A stretch of DNA of 64,000 bases from Sciurus carolinensis (lineage: Eukaryota; Chordata; Mammalia; Rodentia; Sciuridae). Below are positions 31,800 through 43,390 of the stretch, piece by piece. The stretch is from positions 93,422,581-93,486,580 of the forward strand of contig NC_062225.1 in assembly GCF_902686445.1 (NCBI RefSeq), in the 5' to 3' direction. The notes below the pieces were generated by a model. It had not been told where the DNA came from. It ran no database searches and saw only the letters and a program-made list of their open reading frames with translations. How positions within the stretch are numbered: position 1 is the first letter of the stretch; each line of letters opens with the position of its first letter. Position numbers and translations under genes: made by a program.

Positions 31800-32593
31800 T
31801 CCATCTGCGGGTCCCTGGGACGTTCTGGTGGTGATGTTATGACCACAATCTAGAGTCCTCCTCTTCAATCATCTGTCTTTACTCTGGAAAGGCAGGGCTG
31901 GCTAGGGTCCCCATGTCTGCTGGAAGCCAGCCCTCAGTAGCAGCTCACTCCGGGGACCTCATCTCCCACAACAAGGAAGAGCTGCGTGGCTCGGGTCGGC
32001 TGGAGCCTGTCTGCACATGCTCCTCCTCCCCAGGGATGACGAGGTGGGGCCAGGGCTGGGCTCTCAGCCTCCTGCTTCCCTGGAGAGGTTCTGAACTCTA
32101 CTTCAGTAAGCTCGTCCCCTGTCTGATTTGGGGGCTGAGTCTTTCCACCTGAGACCAGGGAATGACCCAGAAGCCTGGTGGTAACTGAAGGTGACACTTT
32201 CCCCTCTGGCTTTAAAGCGACCCCTGTTGATTTTCCGGATTGTAATTTCTCGGTGTTCCCTCCCCAACCCAACCACTGGCTCAGATTCTGGGTGTGGGGC
32301 TCAGATCTCAGAAGGAACTTGATACACAGCTGGAGGTCCTGTGGTTCAAAGGTGGGTTTTGTCTGGCTAGGGTCAACCTCTGCACCTGCATCCTGGGGAA
32401 GGGGTGCGTTCGCGTACTTTTCCACAAATTCTCCAGTTGCTTTCCTCTCGGATCCTTGCAATGCTGCCCAGGAACCTGAGGACACAGCCACGGGTGCCTC
32501 AGTCCAGCTGAGGGTGTGCAGTGTCCCCTGCAAGGGCTCATCTCAAGCTTCAGTGGGTCCTCTGGCCCTGTTTCCCTGCAGGTTTCCAGGCAG
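31800..32593. other. Unique stretch, no gene seen
   Basis: Single-copy-looking DNA with opposing open frames (31934-32533 minus and 32178-32750 plus). No recognisable product. Confidence 0.4.
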
Positions 32594-32690
32594 GCGTCCC
32601 TCGCTCACGTCAGTGACGGTGGTCGGGCGTCCCTCGCTCTCATCAGTGACGGCGGTCGGGCGTCCCTTGCTCACATTGGTGACGGTGGTG
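32594..32690. repeat. 33-bp tandem repeat, 3 copies
   Basis: GCGTCCCTCGCTCACGTCAG followed by TGACGGTGGTCGG, repeated with few changes at 32594, 32627 and 32660. Because 33 is a multiple of 3 the repeat is in frame in all readings, which helps keep frames open. Confidence 0.9.
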
Positions 32691-32699
32691 AGGAGGCGC

Positions 32700-34539
32700 A
32701 GGGACCACAGAGGCAGACCCAGCCCCTTCCCCGTTGTCATGGGTCAGTAACCGCTGTCTTCCTGTGTCCTGAGGGCTTCGATGTTCACCCTGGAAAACCC
32801 GAAGACAACAAAAGCGAAGCCTTGAATGCCACTTCTCAGATGGGGGTCGGGGGTGGTGGACAAAGTGGCCCTCCTTCTCCCCAGGCCCATCCCGCTCTGT
32901 GCAGGGTCCATCAGGGAGCGAGCCGCCCGGTCTTGGCCCACTCGCACCTAAATACGCCCCAGCTGTTCGCTTTTCAGGCTCAACCTTGACTCTCCCTGCA
33001 GTCTTCATCCCACTAAGGGTGAAGGGTCTCCGGGATCCTTGTTTTTGTCTGATAGCCAGAGAAGCCTGGGTTCTCGAACAGGGATCCCTGAGATCCAGGG
33101 AAGAGGAAGGTGGAGAGAAGATCCCCCTCGACCACGGCTCTGGGTTCCCCTGTCCACACACACCCTGAGCCCAGTGGCTCGAGGCCTCGCCCAGCTTCTC
33201 GTGACCCAGCCAGATGGCTTGACTGCGTGGCACCCGGTGTCCCTCGCCTCTCGGCTATCAGACCCCATGGGCTGGGGTGTGGGTCGGGCCTGGGCCCTGC
33301 ACTGCCCTTTCTGATCAGATGCACTGATAGGACCCTATTAGCCGGTCAGCCCCTCGCCCTGGGCCAGTCCCTCCCCCACGAGCTCATTTGCAGAGAGTAG
33401 TTGGATGCTCAGCGTCAGTTCAGTCCCCTGTGTGCTTCAGCGGGAGGCAGGCAGACCCGCCCTGTGGCAACGGGTTAAAGCCCAACCATCATTCAGGAGG
33501 GAAGAGTTCAGAATCCAGCTACAGATGGGTGTCCTCTCGCACACCGCGGACGTCAAAGACAGTTTCCAGCGTAGCACTGAGTGGACTTCGTATCCCATTT
33601 TGTGGGCGTTGGGGATCCCTCTCCCTTTCAGTTCAGCCCCGCAAGGCGTCTGCTAGAATAGCTTCACCAAAACCAAGAAGCAAGGCGCGTTCATTGAGCA
33701 TGTGTGTGTTGCAAGGCTGACCCACGTGTGCAGGAACACGCCCCCAGGAAGCAAAGGAGAAGTCAAAAGCCAGAGTCCACCTCTGCCCTGACGTCTCTTG
33801 CGGAGAGAGTGTGCCCCACAGAGGTAGCGTGTCCCGGGGCAATGTGGGGGCACTCCGCATCGCTGCAGTCAGACCTCACTGCTCGACCCGGAGCCTGAGG
33901 CCAGGAGCGTGCTCACACTCTCTTGGGACGAGCTCTTTGGTAGCTGTTTGGAACTCGGGGCCTGGGGACTCAGCGCCACTCTCAGGTCATGGCTGGATGG
34001 CAGGGTTGGCCTCGCTTTGGCCTCAGCTCGAGGCCCCAGGCCTCAGCCCACCTGCCACACTATGTGCCTGGAACAGAGACTCAGGTCAGTTTCCCAGCAA
34101 GGCCCTTCGAAGGATGGCAGAGACCAGGCGGCCCAGCAGAGGCTGCAGAAGTGTGTCCAGACAGGCCAGTGGTCTACACCTGCTGTGAGGTCCTGCCCCT
34201 CCTGCGCGTCCTGGGCTTGGTGTCAGTGCACACTGGCATTGTCCAGACCCTGCCTGCCCACCTGCACCGGGAGCCCCCTCACCGAGGACCCTGCTCGGGG
34301 GAACTGGGCGGGTCCCAGAGCCTACGTTTCTGACCAACTCCAGAGACTCCCACATGTGCCTGGGTTTGCAGCCCGGAAGGCGGGAGCCTGCCAGGGAGGG
34401 TCCCACCATGTCCCTCGCTGGGGCTGTCCTCTCCCCTACACCGCCCTGTACACCTCCTCCACCTCCCTACTTGGTTCCCACGCGCCACGAATTCATTACC
34501 GCGTGTGATAGATGACAAACACTCAGCCTCATACAAAAG
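32700..34539. other. Unique stretch of 1.8 kb, no gene supported
   Basis: GC-rich DNA with many overlapping frames on both strands, such as 32643-33233 minus and 33909-34508 plus (199 residues). None is recognisable and none has convincing splice or start context. Confidence 0.4.
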
Positions 34540-34850
34540 AGAATCAGGCCAGTGTATTTATAAGCTGCAAATTGGCAGGAAGGACGAGCCCCAGACACAT
34601 GCCAGGCTTCTCTGTGCGTGAGCAGAACGGCCCACCCAGCCCCCGAATCTGCCTTTGATACGATAGCAGGGGTCCAAAAGTGCTATTAAAATAAACTTAA
34701 TGTTGAAATATTGACTTCAAACTATAAGACTAATTTGAATAAAAAATATAGTTGGTTAAAAAAAGATGCGTTATTATGTTATTTTTGTGAGAAACCGTTT
34801 TTCTGACTTATGATGAAGTCTCAGGCAGTCTTCATGGAAAGCCCTGAAGC
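34540..34850. promoter_or_regulatory. AT-rich unique island, candidate conserved non-coding element
   Basis: An abrupt AT-rich complex block within GC-rich DNA. It contains CCAGTGTATTTATAAGCTGC, GCTATTAAAATAAACTTAAT, an AAATATTGACTTC segment and GACTAATTTGAATAAAAAAT. There is no repeat character and no open frame. It is immediately followed by a CpG-rich patch at 34866-34925. Confidence 0.4.
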
Positions 34851-36187
34851 AAGCACCCTCTTTCCCGGCCGGCTGCCCGCGGCGCAGCCGAGTCCTCGGG
34901 CTCCACAGTGACGGAGCCGCCCACCCCAGCCTGTGGCATGGACAGTCCCCAGAGATGCTGCTCCTTCCAGCCCAACCTGTCCCCTGCCATCCTCTGTCAG
35001 GGGACGGGAGGGATCACCACCAGGACAATAGTAGTTCCCATGGCCCGTGGGATGGCCTCACATGACCGCCCACCGCCACGGCCCACACCTGGCACTGCCC
35101 GGCGCCCGTGCCTGCTGGACTACAGCCTTCCGGAGACAGCACCACGGAGGTCTGTCCTTTGGTGAGGCCTGGCTTCCTCTTCCTGACAACTGCCCACCTC
35201 CCGAGAGCCAGTTCCCGCCCTGGCCCTTCTCCCCAGACCCCGCGTGTCCAGGAGCTGCTCAGCCAGCCCGTCTGCACCCTGTGCTGGGAAGACCTCCTGC
35301 TCTGTCAGAGCAGGGCACCTAACAACGCCAAGGCCAGGCGCTCCCACAGTGGAGAGCTGTTTCCTCGCACGCTGGAGGACCCGTGCCAAGGCCGTGGTGT
35401 GGCAGCGGCTCTCTGAGCCTCTGCCTGGTCCTTGGGGACCTCGGTTCTGGCACACTTCTCAGGGTCTCTTCCTCTTCCGGAAGGGACCGGTCACATTGTC
35501 ACCTCCTTAACCTTAGTCGCCTCTTCGAAGGCTCAGCTCCCAACACAGTCACCCTGAGCACCAGGCTTCAGTGTGAGCATCTGGGACACAAGGCAGTCCA
35601 CAGGCCTCCATCTGCCAGCACAGAGGCCCTCGCTGAGTGTGAGCGACGTCTCTCTTGGGATCAGTGTTTGCTTGTGTGTGTGTGTGTGTTGTGCCTCCTT
35701 TTGTGAATCAGTGCATGTCTCTGTGTGTGTGTACCTGTGACCTGTGTTTACTTACGCTCCATCCCCTGTGTCAGGCGGGGACACTTTTCAGGCAGGACTG
35801 TGTGCCGTTAGGTACCTAAGTGTTCTAAATATCCACACCCTGGCTTGGGGACCGTGTGAGAGGAGGAGGAGAAACAGGAAGCAGGATGGGGCACCTCCAT
35901 CCCGTCCCTGAGAAGAGCTAGGGCAGCACAGGCCCGGGGCCTGTCAGGACCCAGGTGCTAGTGCAGCTTGCCGGCTCCGCAGAGCACCGTCAACTCTAGA
36001 GGCAGAGGCGCAGCTTGTTGGGACACACATGGCGAGCTTTGTATCCGCTCTCTTCTCTCCCTCACCTGGTTTGGAAGAGGCATGAACCATCGAGTGTTCT
36101 ATGATTCTGTGTGGTTCCTGCACATCGAGGGGAGAGGTGGGTCTGACACGTGAGGAAGGCAAAGGGACAAGAGGGAGCCTAGCACAG
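34851..36187. other. Unique stretch with CpG-rich start, no gene
   Basis: A short CpG-rich patch (GGCCGGCTGCCCGCGGCGCA near 34867) is followed by GC-rich unique DNA with overlapping opposing frames. A TG run occurs at about 35673-35690. Nothing is recognisable as coding. Confidence 0.4.
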
Positions 36188-36490
36188 GGGTGCCCAGGGT
36201 AGTACAGGTCTCCCCAGGGGTAGTACAGGTCTCCCCAGGGGTAGTACAGGGCTCCCCAGGGTAGTACAGGTCTCCCCAGGGTAGTACAGGGCTCCCCAGG
36301 GTAGTACAGGGCTCCCCAGGGGTGATACAGGGCTCCCCAGGGGTAGTACAGGTCTCCCCAGGGGTAGTACAGGTCTCCCCAGGGTAGTACAGGGCTCCCC
36401 AGGGGTAGTACAGGTCTCCCCAGGGTAGCACAGGTCTCCCCAGGAGTAGCACAGGTCTCACCAGGGTAGTACAGGGCTCCCAGAGGAGCA
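36188..36490. repeat. 20-21 bp minisatellite, about 14 copies
   Basis: The unit is GTAGTACAGGTCTCCCCAGG or GTAGTACAGGGCTCCCCAGG, with an optional extra G. Variants with GTGATACAGG and GTAGCACAGG lie inside or near the 3' edge. The opposing open frames (35944-36699 minus) are repeat translations rich in Gly, Tyr, Pro, Cys and Thr. Confidence 0.95.
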
Positions 36491-36779
36491 CAAGAATCCC
36501 CCAGGGGAATGGAGGCATCTTCCCATGCTGCCAAGAGGGTGCTGCTGTGCTCAGGAAGGGCTCTGCGGGGTGGGAAGCCAGGACTCTGGAGCCCCCTGCT
36601 TGAGCCTATGGTGCCAAGTCCTGAGATGGAGGCCAAGGGGCAGAGTGCCTCACCTGCCTGTCTGCACAAGACCTGCCAGGGCCAGGTACAGTGATGCACA
36701 AGGTCCTGCCAGGTACGGCCACGTCCTCCTCAAGAACAAAGGCAGCGGTGGTGCTGCCATTTTTAGCACGGACATCACG

Positions 36780-36890
36780 CTGTTTTCCTGAACTCAGTCT
36801 TCACAGCAACCCCGGGAACAGGGTGCTGACGTTTCCAGGTTTCGCACCCATGGGGCTGAGGCTCAGTCACCCTTCTGCGAGGCCCCAGGA
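36780..36890 (-). mobile_element. MIR-like fragment, antisense
   Basis: CTTCACAGCAACCCCGGGAA and CCATGGGGCTGAGGCTCAGT fit the antisense MIR order (ACAACCCTATGAGG..GAGGAAACTGAGGC). It is weak and short. Confidence 0.4.
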
Positions 36891-38325
36891 CAGAGGATGG
36901 GGAGAGAGGGAGGATGGGCTCAGTGAGGTTTGTCACCACCACGCTTGGGGACACAAGTTCCCTGCCACTGGGGTCCTGCCTGGGGAGCAGCAGCCACGGT
37001 GCCCGGCCGCGCGGGGATGCCGCTGCCTGGAACAACCTCTGCCTGTGGCTCCCAGCCCTTCATCTGACCTAGTAAACATCCCAGACTCCAGGCCTCTGAC
37101 CCAGGCCTCTGTAGACACCTGTGCCCACAGGCGAGGCCAGTCTCTGAAAAGAAGGCCGAGACTCCATGCTTTCCTCCTGCTGTCTTCAGGGGCCACGTGT
37201 CCCCGAGGGATCTCTGCTGCTGAGTTCCCTGCATCTCCCGGGCCTGAGGATGACCCTAGTCCTGTCCACTGCAGAGCCTCACCTGCCCACCTGCCCAAAT
37301 GCCCTGCTCAGGGAGGGTAGCGTCTCCACACCTTCCCACAGGGACATCCATGCAAGACAGGGTCCCCCGCATGACCCCTGCAGTGCCCTCACAAAGTGAC
37401 GATGGCCCTGGTGGGCTGGGGGTGGGCTCTACAGAGCTTTCTGGAGTGGCAGAGATGGGCTTCAGAAGACGGCTGGGTCTGGGCCACTCAGAGGTGCCAG
37501 GGGCAGGCAAACTGTCCTGGAGAAGACAGTCCTGGAGAGGCCCAGGGTCCACGACTCCCCTGCACAGTGCCGCAGGCCCCTCCCAGGAGCTCACCCAGAG
37601 TTCCGCGGAAGCTCCACGAGCTCAGGCAGCTGTGACCAGCACCCTACCTGCAGGTGAGGACTGCGAGACTTGCCCACAGGCCAAGGTCCACCACCACCTC
37701 AGGACGGTGCCGTCACGGCCGTTCAGCACTGTTTAACCCCTCCATGGCCTTGCTCAGCTGGCCAAGCCTCCTCCAGAGAGCACTGCGAGTGTTGCTCAGA
37801 ACGGGGCTTCTAAAGGAGCCCTGAGGGGCACCCCTCCCCAGGCCTGCACTGTGTCCACCCACCCTTGTGGCCTCCAGCCATGCAGGGGTGATGCTCGGAG
37901 GGCCCCTGCCTAGCACTCCTGGGTCCCCTGGACTGTTCAGCCCTTCAGAGGGGCAGTGGTGAAGGGCACCTGGCGAAGCGTTCCATTTGGGAAGAGAGGG
38001 GAGCCAGCAAAGGAGCAAGAGGAAGAGCAGGCCATGGCACCAGCTCCCTCAGGGACATTGCTGCTGGAAGAACTGGAAGGGGCGCAGAGCCTGAGGTTGC
38101 CCGTGGCCCGGTCAGGCCTGGCCAGGGCATGTGCTGCTGGTCTGCTGCTATGCAAAGCTCAGGGTTTGCCATAGCCAGGGGAACCTGCCCGGGGCTCTTC
38201 CCTGCTGTTTGATTCTTGCTTCTCCCATGGTCCAGTGAGAGGAAACCTACCCAGGCGTGGTGTGGCAAGCAAGCTGAAGCAAGCCGTTGCTGAAGGCAGA
38301 GGGCTGCTTGAGCCCACCCCACCTG
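36891..38325. other. Unique stretch, no gene supported
   Basis: GC-rich, with opposing open frames throughout (36691-37320 plus, 36933-37298 minus, 37945-38712 minus). No family is recognised. Confidence 0.4.
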
Positions 38326-38329
38326 GATT

Positions 38330-38480
38330 TTGTTGAGTGTTTTTTTTGTGCCGACCATGATACTGGATGCCCAGGACATGCAAATAATGCCATGCCCCGA
38401 TCCACAAGGTCTGTATCTTTGGAGATCAGTGGACATTACTGACTTGATCACCAACGACAGCATGCACCAGTGTGTGGTTA
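38330..38480 (-). mobile_element. Old mammalian interspersed repeat, class uncertain
   Basis: TTGAGTGTTTTTTTTGTGCC, then GATACTGGATGCCCAGGACA, resembles the 'TGAGTGCTTACTGTGTGCCAGGCACTG..GGTGCTGGGGATAC' sequence common to ancient mammalian repeats. The orientation and class are not certain. Confidence 0.35.
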
Positions 38481-40009
38481 GAGGGGCCGTCCCCAGCTCT
38501 GGGGCAGACGGTGGGACCAGGGAGAGAAGTGCCATGGTTCCTGCCCTCCGGATGTGTGGTCTGAAGGGAGGATGGACAAGGCCTGGTGGAGCAGCACCCT
38601 GGGACCCCAGGAGCATCCTCATGAAGGACTCGGCCCACCAGGAGCAGCGTGGTCTCTGCTTGCCTACGTGCCAACGGCTTAGCGGGCAGGTGATTTCAGG
38701 GCGAGAAGCCATCCTTCAGCTGCTGCTGTCTGAACACCTAAGGAGCCAGCTCCAAGTCCTCCTGGGAAAGGCCACACAGCTGTGACCTCCACTCAGAGCA
38801 TGGGAGGGCGGGGCTTCCCACGGCAGGCGTTGGCAGCGCAGGGGTGACAGAGGGAAGCCCAGGCACAGCTGGTGTGGCAGTCCAGCCAGGTGCAGCCCTG
38901 GTGCCAGAAACAGCAAATCTCCCGGAGAGAACGTCTGCTCAGGGCCGCAGAGCTGCCCCGGCGAGTCACAACAGGGCGACCCAACTCTGCCTGGAGAAAG
39001 TCGCCATGGGCAAGGGACAGGAGGAGCAAGGACAGCGCTGTGAAGACACTGGAATCGTGAGGTAGCGTGCGTTGTAAGTGGTCGTGGAATATCCGAAGAC
39101 CAGAGTGTGGTCGTGGAGACCAGCCGGCGGTAAGAAGCTGCCGGCCAGCAGACGGGGCCGCCAGAGGAGGCACAGCCTCCCTTCAGGTGCACGTCTGGAG
39201 GAGGCGAAGCCAGCCTCGCGACGCCACCGCTGCAGCTGCGCCGGCAACGCAGGTCCAGGAGCAGCGAGGCAGGCACGGTCTCCGTCGTCCACAGGGAGTG
39301 GAGAAAGGAGCCTGGGCCACGGTGCCAGGAAACGGCCCTGGGCCGCACAGAGCGGGGCCTGCCCTTCGCGAGCACAGGGTCCCACCCGGAGGGCTCTGCG
39401 CTACGTGAAATGAAAGCCAGCGGGTGAGCCCTGCACTCGCGTGGAAGCCGAAACGCTGGCTCCGCACAGGCCCAGCACAGGGGCTGGTCCCCAGGGCCCG
39501 GTGGGCAGAGGGGAGCCACGGGAGGCTCCGTGCAGGACAGCCAGCCACTGCTACTGAACTGTCCGAGAGCAGGGCGGGCTCTCACTGCAGGACCACGCCA
39601 GCCGACCCGGGTCGACCCAGGTGAGGGTGTGCTGGGCGTCAGCCGACGCCATCGAGATGACGGTCGCAAGGCACACAGGAGCCACTCTGCTACGTGACTG
39701 TGCTCCGTTCCACCTCAGTTATACCTCAGTAAAGTCGAGAAAGAATAGGAACTTCTAGAAATTCATTATATGACATGTGATGATTTATTTTGTCAATACT
39801 TAAAGTCCCAAGTTTTCAATTCTGCACACATAACAAATATTTGGTTGTTATTTTATTTTAAAGTTACCATAAGTGGTATATTTGTTGCTTGATTTAAGTT
39901 TTTAAGGCATGTTCCACATCTGGGACACTGGAAAAAAGTGGGTTAAACATTTAGAATCAACCCTGGATGAAAGGGTCCACTCATTACAATGAAAAAAGAG
40001 TGGGAGAAG
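38481..40009. other. Unique stretch with CpG-rich centre (39060-39420)
   Basis: The minus-strand open frame 38716-39669 (317 residues) is the longest one outside tandem arrays. It is rich in Ser, Pro, Arg, Cys and Leu, matches nothing I know, and opposes open plus-strand frames (39067-39408, 39078-39413), so I do not call it a gene. The CpG-rich part at 39060-39420 could be a weak island. Near 39716 a GTTATACCTCAGTAAAGTCG string looks like the 3' tail of an old L1. Confidence 0.4.
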
Positions 40010-40935
40010 TTAAAGCTCTCTCAAGCTTCTAGAAAGAAGACAAGTTGTGAGCCGACAGACAGAGAGAAGGCAGCCAGGGCCAGAGGAGAGGGGGCACCCT
40101 GAGGGAGCACACAGGATGGCTGGTGCCAGAGCTGCGCTGAGCGCGATGGATTCCACGGCACAGATTCCAGAGGTGCGGGGAGCCCTCGGGAAGAACCCCT
40201 GGAAGTCCTCCTCCCATGGTGAGCTAGGCCGCCGGCGCCAAGGTAGAGAGGAGACGAGAAGGCAGAGAAGGAAGAATCAGAGCCTTTGCAGATCCCCTGA
40301 AAGACGGTGAACCATACGGTCCAAAACCCTGGGGCCAGCCACCTCTGCTCCAGAAATGTCCTTTCAGTACAAAAAAGAAACAGAGACTGCCAGAGGACAA
40401 AGAGGGTGCATTCTCCAAGAATGCTCACCTGCAGATGCTCTGTAAAAAGACAGAGGATTCCCAGAGGAGGGGCTAGGCCACAGACGCACAGTGGCCAGGG
40501 GTGGCGAGCACCCCTGTGGACGTGAGGGACGAGGACTGTGATCCAAGCAGGCCCCAGAGAGGCTGTACTTACAACTATAAAGAGCACATAAGGAAAGGTA
40601 CAACGATTAAAGTTTTCTTTCCAGATGGGCGTTAAGATATTCTTTAATTCAAGGTTTTATTATATTGAGTATGCATGCGAATTAACAAGATTAATCAAAA
40701 CATAAGAGTGTGTGAATTTTGTGTCAGTAGAGAGAAAAACTGGAAAAAAAAGAGCACAACACAAGAAAACAGGAGAAAGACATTCAGAGAAGACAGAATA
40801 CAAAATGATGAGCTGATAAAACCAGTCTAAATATGTAAATAATCATACTTAATTCAAATAAAGTAATAAATTAAACGTATCAAATTGCATATTTTTATTA
40901 TATAAAAGTTTTCATCCTTTGACATTTTCGTATAA
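40010..40935 (+). mobile_element. Old L1 LINE segment (ORF1 end to ORF2 start)
   Basis: The order of blocks resembles a sense-strand old L1. CACCTGCAGATGCTCTGTAA near 40428 parallels the end-of-ORF1 region. A long AT-rich inter-ORF part with ACAAGAAAACAGGAGAAAGA near 40760 follows, and then TCTAAATATGTAAATAATCA, parallel to the start of ORF2. No intact frame remains. The assignment rests on remembered L1M structure and is moderate. Confidence 0.45.
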
Positions 40936-41063
40936 AGACCAGTCACAAAATTCACTTTGGTGTCTGAGTTCTATCCCTTTAATTTCTCTGTTGAAACACC
41001 TAGGTAACATCCTGTCACATGTAAGACACATACAGTGTCCAGTCCATGGGTAATATAAGTTGT

Positions 41064-41694
41064 ATCATCACTATAGCCACCACCATCACCATCGCCATCA
41101 TCACCATCACCACTATCACTACTATCACCACTGTAACCACCACCATCATCACCATCACCATAACCTTCACCATCATTATCATCATCACCATCATCACCAC
41201 CACCATTATTATTATCACCATCACCATCACCATGACCATAATAACCATCACCACCATAACCATCACTGCCATCACCATCACCATCATCACCATCACCATC
41301 ACCATCATCATCACCATAGCTATCGCCACCACCATCATCACCACCATCACCATCACCACCATCATCACCATCACCATCATCATCATCATCACCATCACCA
41401 TAACCATCACCACCATCATCACCATCACCATCATCACCATCACCATAACCATCACCGCCATCACCATAATCACCATCACCATCACCATCACCATCATCAC
41501 CATCACCATCACCATCATCATCATCACCATCACCACCATCACCATCATCACCATCACCACTATCACTGTTATCGCCATCACCATCACCACCATCATCATT
41601 GCCATCACCATCACCATAATAACCATCATCACAAGCACCAGCAACACCATCATCATTGCCACCACCATCTTTGCCATTGCCATCACCATCATCA
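41064..41694. repeat. CAC/CAT (ATG/GTG) trinucleotide tract, 631 bp
   Basis: Nearly pure ATC, ACC and CAT/CAC trinucleotides with some CAC-CAT-CAC hexamer order and ATAACC or CATTGCC interruptions. Because it is trinucleotide it keeps three long frames open: poly-His/Tyr and poly-Ile/Thr on the plus strand and poly-Met/Val on the minus strand. These are not genes. Confidence 0.97.
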
Positions 41695-41699
41695 GCTGT

Positions 41700-43128
41700 T
41701 CATGAGCTTCTTTCATGCCAAAGGGACCGTCTGGTGAGTCAGAGAAGGAACCCTCACCAATGTCCTGATTTCGCAGATGATAAACTAAACTCTGCAGTCA
41801 CACACAAAGGGGGATTGGAACACACACCTTTTCTGCCCCACCAGGCACCATTCACTACAGCAAGTGGGGGTAGTTGTCCTGGCTGTTATGCTGTTGGCAA
41901 CAAGAGAACTCTGAAATGCCCACAATGCATCATCTACGCATTAATATGTCATCTCTGCCGGGACAGTCACACATCTCGCGGCTCTCAGGGAGGTTCCTTA
42001 CGCTGGCAGGGGAAAGTTCGGGCCCCCGCAGTGAGCAGGGATGGACACAGCACGTCATGGTGTGTGGGCTGCGCTTTGTCAGAGCACCTGGGTGTAGGAT
42101 TCTGGAGTGGGACAAGCAGCACATTAAGAGAGGTCAGGTCACGTGGTCTACCGGAACATGTCCACCCACTGGACACGCCTTTGGCCAGTGGAGGAGGAGT
42201 CAACAGGGAGCATTGGAACAGTCACCAATTCATCCTTCCTTGCTCACCACAGTGGTCTCCAGAGTTCATAGAGTGCTGGCACTGCCACTATCTTATTTAT
42301 GAGTTGTGCCAATCCTTAGTGGACATGGCCTTTCTGCCCGGTGGAAGGAAGAGTAACAGCCCTGTGTGGAAGCTTGGCTCCTAAGAGTGAGCAGGTCACA
42401 TTCTCAGGGAGCCCAGCATGGGGAGCACCAGGCTGGTCAGGACGAGGCCTGAGGGGATCCATCCTGGGTTCTGAGTGGCCCTGTCTCCACCTTGGCAGGT
42501 GCCGGCCCCCTGGGTGCTGCCTCTCTCTGCATGAGGCTGACCAAGCAGCCGACACCCAGCCTATGACTCTCTGCCCTTCAGCATGAAAGATTTAGAAGTC
42601 TTGAGCTGCAGGCAGGCAGGGTCTGGAAGCGCTGGCCTTAATGCCTGCTGAGGAGGACAGAGTGACGTCTGGTGGAGGGGAAGAACCGGTTCTCACTGTG
42701 TGGCAGTCAAGCCTTTCCCTGACCTGGTGTCCCAGCAGGTGAGCAAGAGGAATTCCCTGGAAGCCTCACACCCGGGGGCTTCCCTGAGCAGCCGTCAGGC
42801 AGCCCATCAAAAACACCTCTGCACGACCCCTTGGTTGGAAGCACAGCCCGACGCCAGATCCTGGGGAGCGGAGTGTGCCTTTCCAGAGAGCCTCGGTGAG
42901 ACCTGTGCACAGCTCACGGGGGCTGCTGACTCGGGGTTCAGGAGGAGCTGGACGCCTGTGCAGAGCAGTGTCATTCGACTGTTCAGCCCCTTGTCCCTCC
43001 CGCTTCCTCCTTCAGGCGGAGCTAGGATCTCTGCACCAGGGTGGTTTAAAGGGAACACCAGCCTGCAGCAGAGTCCTGGATGTGCCGGACAGATCTTTTT
43101 TTTTTCCAGTTTAAGACCCAGCTCTTAT
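41700..43128. other. Unique stretch, no gene supported
   Basis: Single-copy-looking DNA. The plus-strand frame 41656-42384 starts inside the trinucleotide tract, and 41874-42302 overlaps it in another frame. Neither is recognisable. Confidence 0.4.
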
Positions 43129-43390
43129 ATTACTCAGCTTTAAAGAAAAACAAGATCCTGGCCTTTGCTGGTAAATGGATGGAGCCGGAGAATATCAGGC
43201 TAAGCAAAATAACCCAAACCCCCCAAACCCAAGGCCACATGTTTCTCTGATATTTGGGTGCTAACTCACGATAAGGGGCAGGGGCTCTAGGAAGAAGAGA
43301 GTTGCTGTAGCTTAGGCAGAGGGGATGAAGGGAGGGGACAGGGATGGGGGTAGGAAGGACGGTAGAGTCAGACAGACATTATTACAATTA
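43129..43390 (+). mobile_element. L1 LINE 3' end, 5'-truncated
   Basis: TATTACTCAGCTTTAAAGAA, GTAAATGGATGGAGCCGGAG, AATATCAGGCTAAGCAAAAT, CCACATGTTTCTCTGATATT and GGCAGAGGGGATGAAGGGAG follow in the same order as the copy at 57360-57815. This is the end of ORF2 and the 3' UTR of a rodent-type L1. Confidence 0.8.

Noticed and set aside
30869..31853. Two open frames sharing an identical ~55-residue segment as a possible duplicated gene
   Set aside because: The identity is explained by the inverted DNA duplication; the frames stop or diverge at its edges and run into LTR or unique DNA.
38716..39669. Minus-strand frame of 317 residues
   Set aside because: It lies outside tandem arrays, but plus-strand frames cover the same CpG-rich DNA, composition is Ser/Pro/Arg/Cys-rich, and no family or splice structure is recognisable.
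41015..41737. Poly-His and poly-Met/Val proteins
   Set aside because: Direct translations of the CAC/CAT tract with no unique flanking coding sequence.
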